8,162 nucleotides of DNA from an uncultured Lachnospiraceae bacterium (GCA_910587905.1 CAJUOF010000004.1:1-8162), one strand, 5' to 3'; positions 1 through 5,830 are shown, counted from the stretch's first letter. Notes: generated by a model not told the origin, from the sequence alone. A program made the numbers and translations.

Positions 1-992
1 ACCGGGTTCACCTTTCCGGGCATGATGGAGGAACCGTTCTGTCTGGCGGGCAGGTTGATCTCCGCAAATCCGGTCCTGGGCCCGGAGGACATCAGCCGCA
101 GGTCGTTGGCGATCTTCGACAGGGTGACCGCACAGGCCTTGATGGCGCCGGACACGGCCACGAAGGGATCCAGGTTCTGGGTGGCGTCGATGAGGTCGAA
201 GGCCTGCACCAGCTCCATGCCCGAAAGCTCCGCCAGGTTGGGGACGATCCGTTTCAGATAAGCGGGATCCGCATTGATCCCCGTTCCGATCGCCGTCCCT
301 CCCATGTTTAAGAAGCACATTTCCTCCATCGCCTTGTCCATGCGCCGGATGTCCCGCATGATGGCCACGGAATAGGCCCTGAATTCCTGGCCCAGGCGGA
401 TCGGCACCGCATCCTGCATCTGGGTGCGTCCCATCTTGATCACGTCGTCAAATTCCTCAGCCTTGGCCACCAGGGCCGCATGGAGCCGGAGCAGTTCCTC
501 CTTGAGATTTTTCAGCAGACGGAGGGAGGTCATCTTTCCGGCGGTGGGGATCACGTCGTTGGTGGACTGTCCGCAGTTGACGTGGTCATTGGGATTCACG
601 ATGGAATATTCCCCCTTCTGTCCCCCCAGAATCTCGATGGCACGGTTTGCGATCACCTCGTTGGCATTCATGTTGATGGAGGTGCCGGCTCCCCCCTGGA
701 TCGGGTCCACGATGAAATCCTCATGCATTTTTCCCGCCAGGATCTCATCACAGGCCTTTGCGATGGCATCGGCGATCTTCCTGTCCAGGATCCCGACCTC
801 GCAGTTGGTGATGGCGGCCGCCTTCTTGATGTAGGCAAGGCTGTTGATGATCTCCGGGTGCATGCTGAGCCCCGTAATGCGGAAATTTTCCGCAGCACGG
901 AGCGACTGCACTCCGTAATACACGTCCTCCGGAACCGCCTTGGTCCCGATGGAATCCTCCTCCGTCCGAAAATCCTTCTTCTCTTCACTCAT
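1..992 (-). CDS. aspA: Aspartate ammonia-lyase (aspartase), 3' end cut by window
   Basis: Aspartase converts L-aspartate reversibly to fumarate and ammonia in the cytoplasm. It belongs to the aspartase/fumarase superfamily and normally works as a homotetramer. The frame starts at ATG 992-990, behind CCTCCT on the plus strand at 1003-1008 (AGGAGG, 10 nt spacing), and runs open to the window edge: 330 residues of a family usually near 470. Visible motifs are GGAGTS (100-105), GQSTNDV (141-147), GRTQMQDAVP (188-197) and the superfamily signature GSSIMPGKVNP (320-330), with Ser321 as the likely general base and Lys327. DPIQGGAGTSINMN and GRTQ favour aspartase over fumarase. The C-terminal domain lies outside the window. 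It lies downstream of malic enzyme on the same strand, so the two may be co-transcribed, although a promoter candidate lies between them. The family call is secure; expression details are inferred. Confidence 0.95.
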   Translation of the reverse strand, partial: MSEEKKDFRTEEDSIGTKAVPEDVYYGVQSLRAAENFRITGLSMHPEIINSLAYIKKAAAITNCEVGILDRKIADAIAKACDEILAGKMHEDFIVDPIQGGAGTSINMNANEVIANRAIEILGGQKGEYSIVNPNDHVNCGQSTNDVIPTAGKMTSLRLLKNLKEELLRLHAALVAKAEEFDDVIKMGRTQMQDAVPIRLGQEFRAYSVAIMRDIRRMDKAMEEMCFLNMGGTAIGTGINADPAYLKRIVPNLAELSGMELVQAFDLIDATQNLDPFVAVSGAIKACAVTLSKIANDLRLMSSGPRTGFAEINLPARQNGSSIMPGKVNP

Positions 993-1002
993 GGTCTGAT
1001 AT

Positions 1003-1008
1003 CCTCCT
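1003..1008 (-). promoter_or_regulatory. Ribosome binding site of aspA
   Basis: AGGAGG on the minus strand, 10 nt before the ATG at 992-990. It fixes the aspA start. Confidence 0.8.
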
Positions 1009-1020
1009 AGATTTTTCCTT

Positions 1021-1239
1021 AAATAGGCGATTGCAAGATATAAAATTGCGGAAATATTCTGACAATATGTCCGTCCAAAGCCTGCAGCGCCAACCATTCC
1101 AATGAGCCCATAAGCGCAGAAAACACTCGGGTATAGACCCTCCTGTTTTCCATGGTCTCCTTTCCATGGCGCAGAGGGCTTTTCCCGGAAATATTGTCAG
1201 AATATTCGGCAAACTTTTGCGTTTCGCAATCACCTATCT
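1021..1239. repeat. MITE-like element with ~53-nt imperfect terminal inverted repeats
   Basis: The arms at 1021-1073 and 1186-1239 are inverted copies. The inner 21 nt (1053-1073 against 1186-1206) match at 20 of 21, with a 16-nt perfect core AATATTCTGACAATAT. The outer ends share TAGGYGATTGC (10 of 11), and the full arms agree at roughly three quarters of positions with small gaps. The 112-bp interior includes two CCATGG palindromes (1150-1155, 1164-1169). The element fills most of the gap between malic enzyme and aspA and encodes no recognisable transposase. Size and long terminal inverted repeats fit a non-autonomous element or a genome-wide intergenic repeat. No clear target-site duplication was seen. 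Transcribed in the minus direction, the arms could form a long hairpin between the two genes. Confidence 0.65.
1037..1065 (-). promoter_or_regulatory. Candidate sigma-70-type promoter for aspA, inside the repeat arm
   Basis: On the minus strand, TTGTCA (1065-1060) is followed after 17 nt by TATATC (1042-1037). The -35 is close to consensus and the -10 matches 4 of 6. The -35 lies in the best-conserved part of the inverted repeat (1053-1073), so the promoter would be supplied by that element. The other arm carries the same TTGTCA pointing outward but no -10 at the right distance. Confidence 0.35.
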
Positions 1240-1260
1240 GTCGTTCTCTTCGTCTACCGT

Positions 1261-2433
1261 TCAGATCCTGGCGACTCCCGTCTTCCTCGCAGCCTCGGCG
1301 ACCGCCGCCGCCACTGCGTCCTTGATCCGGGGATCAAAAGCCCGCGGCAGGATGTATTCGGCATTCAGCTCCCCATCGTCCACCAGGCCGGCGATGGCGT
1401 AGGCCGCCGCCACCTTCATCTCGTCGTTGATCGCTGACGCCCGCACGTCCAGCGCCCCCCGGAACAGGGCCGGGAAACAGAGCACGTTGTTCACCTGGTT
1501 GGGATAATCCGACCGCCCCGTGGACACGACCGCCGCTCCGGCGGCGATGGCCTCCTCCGGGAAAATCTCTGGAGTCGGGTTGGCGCAGGCAAAAATGATC
1601 GGATCCTTCGCCATGGTCTTCACCATGTCGGCGGTCAAAGTCTTCGGAGCGGACACGCCGATGAAGGCGTCCGCTCCCCGGATCACCTGGGCCAGCGTCC
1701 CTTTCTCACGATTCCGGTTCGTGATCCTCGCCATCTCCTGCTTGATCGCATTCAGGTCCCCTCTGCCTTCATAGATGGCGCCTTTCCGGTCCGTCATGAT
1801 CACGTTCTTTAGGCCCATGGACATAAGGAGCCGGATGATGGCGATGCCGGCGGCCCCCGCACCCGATGTCACGATCTTGATCTCGTCCAGCTTCTTGCCC
1901 ACCACCTTCAGGGCATTGACAAGCCCCGCCAGGGTGATCACCGCCGTCCCGTGCTGGTCGTCGTGGAAGATCGGAATGTCACAGCACGCCTTTAACTTCT
2001 CCTCGATCTCAAAACAGCGGGGAGCGGAGATGTCCTCCAGGTTGATGCCGCCGAAACTTCCCGCCAGAAGGCTCACCGTCTTAACAATGTCGTCCACGTC
2101 CTTGCTCCGGATGCAGAGGGGAATGGCATCCACGTCCCCGAAAGCCTTGAACAGAACACATTTTCCCTCCATGACCGGCATCCCCGCCTCCGGCCCGATG
2201 TCCCCCAGGCCTAAGACCGCCGTGCCGTCCGTCACCACGGCCACCGTGTTCCACCTCCTGGTGAGTTCAAAGCTCTTGTCCGGATCCTTCTGGATCTCCA
2301 GGCAGGGCCTGGCGACTCCCGGCGTGTACGCAAGGCTCAAGGCTTCCTTGGAATCCACGGGCGTTCTCGAGACCACCTCGATCTTTCCCCTGAGGTCATA
2401 GTGCATCTTCAATGATTCTTCCGCATAGTTCAT
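1261..2433 (-). CDS. Malic enzyme, short bacterial type (malate to pyruvate)
   Basis: Cytoplasmic oxidative decarboxylation of L-malate to pyruvate and CO2, with reduction of NAD or NADP. The 390-residue length matches the compact bacterial malic enzymes that lack the phosphotransacetylase-like C-terminal domain. Motifs: SLAYTPGVA with catalytic Tyr36; EGKCVLFK with Lys91 and Lys96; metal ligands in NLEDISAPR (Glu133, Asp134) and FHDDQHGTA (Asp158); the dinucleotide-binding loop SGAGAAG (190-196); CANPTPEI (283-290); and YPNQVNN (310-316). The frame is open upstream to 2553, but ATG 2433-2431 is chosen because AAGGAG lies 8 nt before it and the protein begins there as family members do. It is first in a minus-strand unit with aspA downstream, divergent from the LysR-type gene. 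Cofactor preference cannot be read safely from the sequence. B. subtilis MleA is a functional counterpart by context. Confidence 0.95.
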   Translation of the reverse strand: MNYAEESLKMHYDLRGKIEVVSRTPVDSKEALSLAYTPGVARPCLEIQKDPDKSFELTRRWNTVAVVTDGTAVLGLGDIGPEAGMPVMEGKCVLFKAFGDVDAIPLCIRSKDVDDIVKTVSLLAGSFGGINLEDISAPRCFEIEEKLKACCDIPIFHDDQHGTAVITLAGLVNALKVVGKKLDEIKIVTSGAGAAGIAIIRLLMSMGLKNVIMTDRKGAIYEGRGDLNAIKQEMARITNRNREKGTLAQVIRGADAFIGVSAPKTLTADMVKTMAKDPIIFACANPTPEIFPEEAIAAGAAVVSTGRSDYPNQVNNVLCFPALFRGALDVRASAINDEMKVAAAYAIAGLVDDGELNAEYILPRAFDPRIKDAVAAAVAEAARKTGVARI

Positions 2434-2441
2434 CGTTGATT

Positions 2442-2447
2442 CTCCTT
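2442..2447 (-). promoter_or_regulatory. Ribosome binding site of malic enzyme
   Basis: AAGGAG on the minus strand, 8 nt before ATG 2433-2431. It decides the start against an upstream-extended frame reaching 2553, whose extra 40 residues look non-coding. Confidence 0.8.
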
Positions 2448-2524
2448 CCGCTGATTCATGATCTGTTCCCCGTTGCCGCATCCGCATTCGATGACCTTCG
2501 ACGGCGTCTGCGTTTGATGATTCC

Positions 2525-2553
2525 ATTATAAAAATCCCCGCCGCAAAAATCAA
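2525..2553 (-). promoter_or_regulatory. Sigma-70-type promoter of malic enzyme
   Basis: On the minus strand, TTGATT (2553-2548), a 17-nt spacer and a perfect TATAAT (2530-2525). The predicted start is near 2518, giving a leader of about 85 nt. A second TATAAT (2579-2574) with TTGCCC (2604-2599) at a 19-nt spacing is a weaker alternative that would overlap the dyad at 2580-2595. Confidence 0.6.
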
Positions 2554-2579
2554 ATATTTATATTTTCATAATAATTATA

Positions 2580-2595
2580 ATCATATGGTTATGAT
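2580..2595. promoter_or_regulatory. Perfect dyad, candidate LysR-type operator
   Basis: ATCATA-TGGT-TATGAT is a 16-bp dyad with perfect 6-bp arms in the divergent region between malic enzyme and the LysR-type gene. Its centre is about 70 bp upstream of the predicted malic enzyme start, where LysR-family recognition sites usually sit (around -65). A T-N11-A pattern can be found across it (T2584, A2596). Binding by the neighbouring regulator is inferred. Confidence 0.45.
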
Positions 2596-2700
2596 AAAGG
2601 GCAAATATCGCTGAATTTCCTATCATTTTTTTCGTCTCTCCCAAATACCCATAAGAATTTTTTTATATCTATTATAATTTACAAAAGTTATCATTTATGG

Positions 2701-2729
2701 TTGCGGAGCGCAGAAAAATGAGCTATGAT
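2701..2729 (+). promoter_or_regulatory. Candidate promoter of the LysR-type gene
   Basis: TTGCGG (2701-2706), a 17-nt spacer and TATGAT (2724-2729). The -10 matches 5 of 6 but the -35 only its first three bases. The predicted start near 2736 gives a leader of about 50 nt. Confidence 0.4.
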
Positions 2730-2775
2730 ACGGATAGCGACTCGATTTCCCTTTGACCCTCATCCACGCCTTTTT

Positions 2776-2780
2776 GGGAG
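2776..2780 (+). promoter_or_regulatory. Ribosome binding site of the LysR-type gene
   Basis: GGGAG, 8 nt before ATG 2789. It favours this start over an in-frame TTG at 2753. Confidence 0.65.
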
Positions 2781-2788
2781 ACACGGCC

Positions 2789-3730
2789 ATGTTTCACGGA
2801 ATGCATTATGTAATGGAAGTATACAAAGAGCAGAGCTTTTCAAAAGCCGCACAGAATTTATATATTTCTCAGCCGGCGCTCAGCGCCGCCATCAAAAAGA
2901 TCGAAGCGAAGGTCGGTGCCCCGCTTTTTGACCGGAGCACCAGCCCGGTCCAACTGACGGAATGCGGAAAAGAATACATCCGGACCACGGAGAAGATCCT
3001 GGATCTGGAAGACGAATTCGCCTACCACGTCGGCAACCTCCACGAGCTGAAGGCCGGGCACCTGGCCCTGGGCGGCACCTACTTTTTCGCCTCCTTCATC
3101 TTTCCGCCGTTCATCGAAGAGTTCCGGCAAAAATATCCCCACGTGAACCTGAACTTTTACGAGGGCTCCACGCCCGAGCTGGAGCAGAAGCTGTTCAGCG
3201 GGGAGTTGGACATCATCATCGACAATTACGCCCTGGACCCGCAGATCTATCACAGAAAAAAGTGCTTTGACGAGAACCTTTTGCTGGCGGTTCCCGCCGC
3301 CTTTGACAGCAACCACCGGGCGGCAAGCTACCAACTGTCCTTTGCGGACGTGGAAAAAAACCTGCACCGCAATCCCCGGTTCCCGGGCGTTCCCCTGAAA
3401 AAATTCAAGGACGATCCCTTCGTGGTCCTGCGTGCCCACAACGACACCAGGGAGCGCATCGACGCCATCTGCCGGCGGGCGGGCATCCAGCCCAACTACA
3501 TCCTGAAGCTGAACCAGGTCATGACCACCTACCGCCTCACCCAGTTCGGGATGGGGATCTCCATCGTCAGCGACACGCTGGTCCGGCACCTGCACGCGGA
3601 CCCATCCGTGATCTACTACAAGATCGACGCTCCGGAAGCCCAGAGAGACGTGTACCTGTATCACAAAAAGAACGCCTATCTTACCCGTGCCGTGCAGGAA
3701 TTCATCCGGATTGCGGTGCCGGAGGCTTGA
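2789..3730 (+). CDS. LysR-family transcriptional regulator
   Basis: A DNA-binding regulator of 313 residues, normal for the family. The N-terminal winged helix-turn-helix spans about residues 4-62, with the typical SFSKAAQNLYISQPALSAAI (16-35) and, after the wing, LFDRS (46-50) and LTECG (56-60). A linker helix follows, then the two-lobed effector-binding domain from about 91 to 300. The start at 2789 is chosen because GGGAG lies 8 nt upstream and the HTH then begins at the expected place. An in-frame TTG at 2753 would add 12 residues unlike the family and has no site as good. It is divergent from malic enzyme, with a dyad near -70 of that promoter, so malic enzyme (and perhaps aspA) is its likely target. 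The effector is unknown; malate, fumarate or aspartate would suit the context. It converges on the AAA+ regulator with a 28-bp gap. Confidence 0.93.
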   Translation: MFHGMHYVMEVYKEQSFSKAAQNLYISQPALSAAIKKIEAKVGAPLFDRSTSPVQLTECGKEYIRTTEKILDLEDEFAYHVGNLHELKAGHLALGGTYFFASFIFPPFIEEFRQKYPHVNLNFYEGSTPELEQKLFSGELDIIIDNYALDPQIYHRKKCFDENLLLAVPAAFDSNHRAASYQLSFADVEKNLHRNPRFPGVPLKKFKDDPFVVLRAHNDTRERIDAICRRAGIQPNYILKLNQVMTTYRLTQFGMGISIVSDTLVRHLHADPSVIYYKIDAPEAQRDVYLYHKKNAYLTRAVQEFIRIAVPEA

Positions 3731-3758
3731 GGGGTGCCGGCAAACGCCTCTCAGGCAG

Positions 3759-5456
3759 TCACAGCCCATACTTCTTGATCTTTCTGTAGAGGGTGGCCGG
3801 GCCGATCCCCAGGGCGTGGGCGGTCTCCTCCCGGGTAGAGCCGTTTCTCTCATATATCTCCAAAGCCCGTCTTATGTATTCCCGCTCCATCTCCTCCAGG
3901 GTCATTCCGACGGACGTCTGGCTGTCCATCACCGGCCGGATCTGCTCCGGCAGAAGCCCCGCCTGAATGGTGTCCGAATCCATCAGCATGTTCACCACGT
4001 ACTCCATCGTATTTTTCAGTTCCTGAATATTCCCCGGCCAGTCGTAGGTCTCCACGATGCGCCAGAATTCATCGTCAATTTTCCGGATCGTCTTGTCAAG
4101 CCTTCTGGCGCACTCTCTAATGTAGGTGATCGCCATGGAGCGGATATCCTCCCTGCGGCTGCGCAGGGAAGGGACTTCGATGGGAATGACGCTGATCAGA
4201 TAATACAGGCTGCTGTTAAAGGCTCCCTCCGCCGACATTTTTCGAAGGTCCCTCCTGGTCGTGGCAATGATGCGCAGGTTCACGGACCGCGTCTTTCTTG
4301 AACCGACACGGGAGAGCTTCTTGGTCTCGATCATCTGCACGAACAGCTCCTGTATCTCCAGGGGCAGGCCCTCGATGTTGTGCAGCACCAGGGTTCCGCC
4401 GCCGGCCGCCTCGATGCGCCCCGCCTTCCCGGAAGGGGAGGCGACGCCAAACAGGTACTTCTCCGCATTGGTCCTGGGGAGGGTGGGACAGTCGATGATG
4501 ACCAGCGGCTTTTCGTTCCGGTCGCTCTCGTCGTGGATCGCACAGGCATACAGCTTTTTGTTTAACCCGTCCTCCGCATGGATCAGAACGCAGGAGGGGG
4601 ATTTTGCCGCGATCTCGATTTTCGTGCGCAGGCTCTGCATTGCCTTTGAATTCCCGACAATGGACTGGAACGAAGAAACCTTATTCTGGGAAGCCCGGAG
4701 CTTTTTAATGTCCGAGAAGAAGAGCACGGTACCGTATTCCCCCAGGTTCAGCTTGTGGGCGCTGCCGGCCACCAGGAGCTTTTCCTCCCCCTGCGTCAGT
4801 TCAAACTCCTCAAACTGATTGATGGAGACACCCGTGGAGCGGATCTCGATGGGAAATTGCTCAAAGTCATAGAACTGCTCCCTCAAAATACTCTTTCCCA
4901 TCTTGTTGATCTGGGAAATCCGGTTATCCTGGTTCAGGATCATGACGCCGGATTCGTACTGCTCAAATACGGATTCCATGAGCATGATCAGCGCCTTGTC
5001 CCGCTGGTTCTCCATCAGCTGCATCGCTTCGTAGCCGATCAGGTCCGCGATCTTCTCCAAAAACTCCAGATAGATCTGCGGGTCTGCCAGGATCTTTTCC
5101 TCCGAATCCGCCTTCTCCGCCACGAAGCCGAGGGTTCCCAATATCTCATAGTTGGCGATGATCGGCGTCCACATCTCCACGCTCTCCTTACACCGGCTTC
5201 GATAGGTGCAGTTTTGACAGCCGGGATGGCCGGCCGGCTCCAGCATGATCTGCGACTGCCCCGTTTCCAGCGCAGAATGAGCGATGTGCCCCACCTCCGC
5301 ACAATTCTCCCCCACGTCGTCCCTCCAGTCTCCCCCCACGTAGAGGACCCGGATCATCTCATTGTCGATGATGGATACGGCGGAATCCGTTATATTTGAG
5401 ATAATTTCCGAGTAACGAACAAGAGAGGGCTTCATTTCCGATAGTATATTGTTCAT
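3759..5456 (-). CDS. Degenerate sigma-54-activator-like regulator (sensor-PAS-AAA+-Fis HTH)
   Basis: A 565-residue cytoplasmic regulator with bacterial enhancer-binding protein architecture. Residues 1-145 form a GAF-like sensory region with a cysteine cluster (Cys80, Cys83, Cys89; also Cys52), about 150-255 a PAS-like domain, 264-490 an AAA+ domain, and 517-565 a Fis-type HTH ending in ATLYRKIKKYGL. The AAA+ fold is recognisable from FQSIVGNSKAM, LFG, RIIATTRRDL and YDWPGNIQEL. Its working parts are lost: Walker A reads HAEDGLNKKL, Walker B reads GGTLVLHNI (Asp-Glu to His-Asn), the GAFTGA loop is absent with a shortened LFG-to-GR segment (335-347), both arginine-finger positions in FNSSLYYLI (413-421) are non-Arg, and the sensor II Arg is Gln478. 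ATP hydrolysis and sigma-54 activation are therefore unlikely. ATG 5456-5454 is chosen because AAGGAG lies 6 nt upstream; an in-frame ATG at 5519 has no such site. It is divergent from nhaC-ansA, its probable target. Confidence 0.9.
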   Translation of the reverse strand: MNNILSEMKPSLVRYSEIISNITDSAVSIIDNEMIRVLYVGGDWRDDVGENCAEVGHIAHSALETGQSQIMLEPAGHPGCQNCTYRSRCKESVEMWTPIIANYEILGTLGFVAEKADSEEKILADPQIYLEFLEKIADLIGYEAMQLMENQRDKALIMLMESVFEQYESGVMILNQDNRISQINKMGKSILREQFYDFEQFPIEIRSTGVSINQFEEFELTQGEEKLLVAGSAHKLNLGEYGTVLFFSDIKKLRASQNKVSSFQSIVGNSKAMQSLRTKIEIAAKSPSCVLIHAEDGLNKKLYACAIHDESDRNEKPLVIIDCPTLPRTNAEKYLFGVASPSGKAGRIEAAGGGTLVLHNIEGLPLEIQELFVQMIETKKLSRVGSRKTRSVNLRIIATTRRDLRKMSAEGAFNSSLYYLISVIPIEVPSLRSRREDIRSMAITYIRECARRLDKTIRKIDDEFWRIVETYDWPGNIQELKNTMEYVVNMLMDSDTIQAGLLPEQIRPVMDSQTSVGMTLEEMEREYIRRALEIYERNGSTREETAHALGIGPATLYRKIKKYGL

Positions 5457-5461
5457 AACAG

Positions 5462-5467
5462 CTCCTT
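5462..5467 (-). promoter_or_regulatory. Ribosome binding site of the AAA+ regulator
   Basis: AAGGAG on the minus strand, 5-6 nt before ATG 5456-5454. It supports the 565-residue form over one 21 residues longer. Confidence 0.75.
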
Positions 5468-5509
5468 TTCCACAATCCGGTCGATCAAGGCAGCGGCACA
5501 TATTAAAAC

Positions 5510-5538
5510 AGTGTAACATGAAAGCATCGGAAATTCAA
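5510..5538 (-). promoter_or_regulatory. Candidate extended -10 promoter of the AAA+ regulator
   Basis: On the minus strand, TTGAAT (5538-5533), a 17-nt spacer ending in TGT, then TACACT (5515-5510). This gives an extended -10 (TG one base before the hexamer). The predicted start is near 5503, with a leader of about 47 nt. Confidence 0.4.
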
Positions 5539-5544
5539 ATATAA

Positions 5545-5558
5545 AAATTCGTGAATTT
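5545..5558. promoter_or_regulatory. Perfect palindrome AAATTC-GT-GAATTT
   Basis: A 14-bp dyad with perfect 6-bp arms, just upstream of the regulator's candidate -35. A further AAATTC lies at 5531-5536, 14 bp before the left arm. It could be an autoregulatory operator, but AT-rich dyads of this size can arise by chance. Confidence 0.25.
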
Positions 5559-5598
5559 GCACAGTTTCAGCCGCAAAATTCCGTTTTGTTTTATTCAA

Positions 5599-5613
5599 CT
5601 CTCATTTTGATAC
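5599..5613. promoter_or_regulatory. Operator-like dyad copy 1 (half-degenerate)
   Basis: CTCTCATTTTGATAC: the left arm is identical to copies 2 and 3, while the right arm keeps only part of TGAGAG. Its centre is 19 bp from copy 2, close to two helical turns, which suits cooperative binding of dimers. Confidence 0.5.
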
Positions 5614-5617
5614 CTCC

Positions 5618-5632
5618 CTCTCAAAATGAGAG
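5618..5632. promoter_or_regulatory. Operator-like dyad copy 2 (perfect)
   Basis: CTCTCA-AAA-TGAGAG, with perfect 6-bp arms. Its centre is about 144 bp upstream of the predicted nhaC start. The 15 bases are identical to copy 3. Confidence 0.65.
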
Positions 5633-5685
5633 TCCGGGAAAATACAAGAGAACTGCACAAATCCGGGAAAAATCGACGGCCCACA

Positions 5686-5700
5686 CTCTCAAAATGAGAG
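5686..5700. promoter_or_regulatory. Operator-like dyad copy 3 (perfect)
   Basis: CTCTCA-AAA-TGAGAG, identical to copy 2 and 68 bp from it centre to centre. Its centre is about 76 bp upstream of the predicted nhaC start and 34 bp before the -35 begins. This is a plausible place for an activator touching sigma-70 RNA polymerase. The Fis-type HTH of the divergent regulator is the obvious candidate ligand (inference). Confidence 0.65.
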
Positions 5701-5733
5701 AGAACGGCCAAAAAACGGGAGCTTTCCATGACA

Positions 5734-5762
5734 TTGTACGATTTACCCAAAAAATGTAAAAT
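5734..5762 (+). promoter_or_regulatory. Sigma-70-type promoter of nhaC-ansA
   Basis: TTGTAC (5734-5739), a 17-nt spacer and TAAAAT (5757-5762). The predicted start is near 5769, with a leader of about 60 nt. No convincing sigma-54 GG-N10-GC element was found in this direction. Confidence 0.6.
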
Positions 5763-5817
5763 AGACCTGCGTTTAGAGGATATATCCCACAAAGCTACTC
5801 TGTAACGAAAAAAAGTC

Positions 5818-5823
5818 AGGAGG
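5818..5823 (+). promoter_or_regulatory. Ribosome binding site of nhaC
   Basis: AGGAGG, 7 nt before ATG 5831. Confidence 0.85.
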
Positions 5824-5830
5824 ATTTAAC

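Larger units (their letters stand above)
2434..2788. other. Divergent control region, malic enzyme / LysR gene (355 bp)
   Basis: No gene is visible here. The part from about 2525 to 2700 is strikingly AT-rich compared with the flanking genes. It contains the malic enzyme promoter, the 2580-2595 dyad, a CCATAA (2649-2654) and TTATGG (2695-2700) inverted pair, a TATAAT without a good -35 (2673-2678, plus strand), and a promoter candidate for the LysR-type gene. Confidence 0.7.
5457..5830. other. Divergent control region, AAA+ regulator / nhaC (374 bp)
   Basis: No gene is visible here. The region holds back-to-back promoter candidates, three CTCTCA-N3-TGAGAG-type dyads (5599-5613, 5618-5632, 5686-5700), an AAATTC-GT-GAATTT palindrome (5545-5558), and a direct repeat TCCGGGAAAA (5633-5642 and 5662-5671). 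It is more AT-rich than the flanking genes. Confidence 0.75.

Noticed and set aside
985..1233. An 82-codon open frame on the minus strand across the repeat element, rich in Trp and Arg
   Set aside because: It overlaps the aspA start, lies inside the inverted-repeat element, has no convincing ribosome binding site and no recognisable domain. Most likely it is an open frame by chance within the repeat.
2434..2553. An upstream extension of the malic enzyme frame by 40 residues
   Set aside because: The extension has no ribosome binding site as good as AAGGAG before 2433, includes the predicted promoter -10 and start region, and looks unlike malic enzyme N-termini.
3731..3758. A possible bidirectional terminator hairpin between the two convergent regulators
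   Set aside because: Stem pairing is short and interrupted, and no T-run follows on either strand.
2858..3853. A 331-codon open frame on the minus strand opposite the LysR-type gene
   Set aside because: It is antisense to a clear LysR-type gene and overlaps the end of the AAA+ regulator. Its composition is that of a GC-rich shadow frame and no domain is recognisable.
4755..5399. A 214-codon open frame on the plus strand opposite the AAA+ regulator
   Set aside because: It is antisense to a well-supported gene, has no good ribosome binding site, and shows a shadow-like repetitive Leu/Val/His/Asp composition.
5559..5572. A GG-N10-GC element on the minus strand upstream of the AAA+ regulator, resembling a sigma-54 promoter
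   Set aside because: Only the GG and GC dinucleotides and a few neighbours match the consensus (TGGCAC-N5-TTGCA). A TTGAAT-N17-TACACT promoter with an extended -10 explains the region as well, and the local activator lacks GAFTGA.
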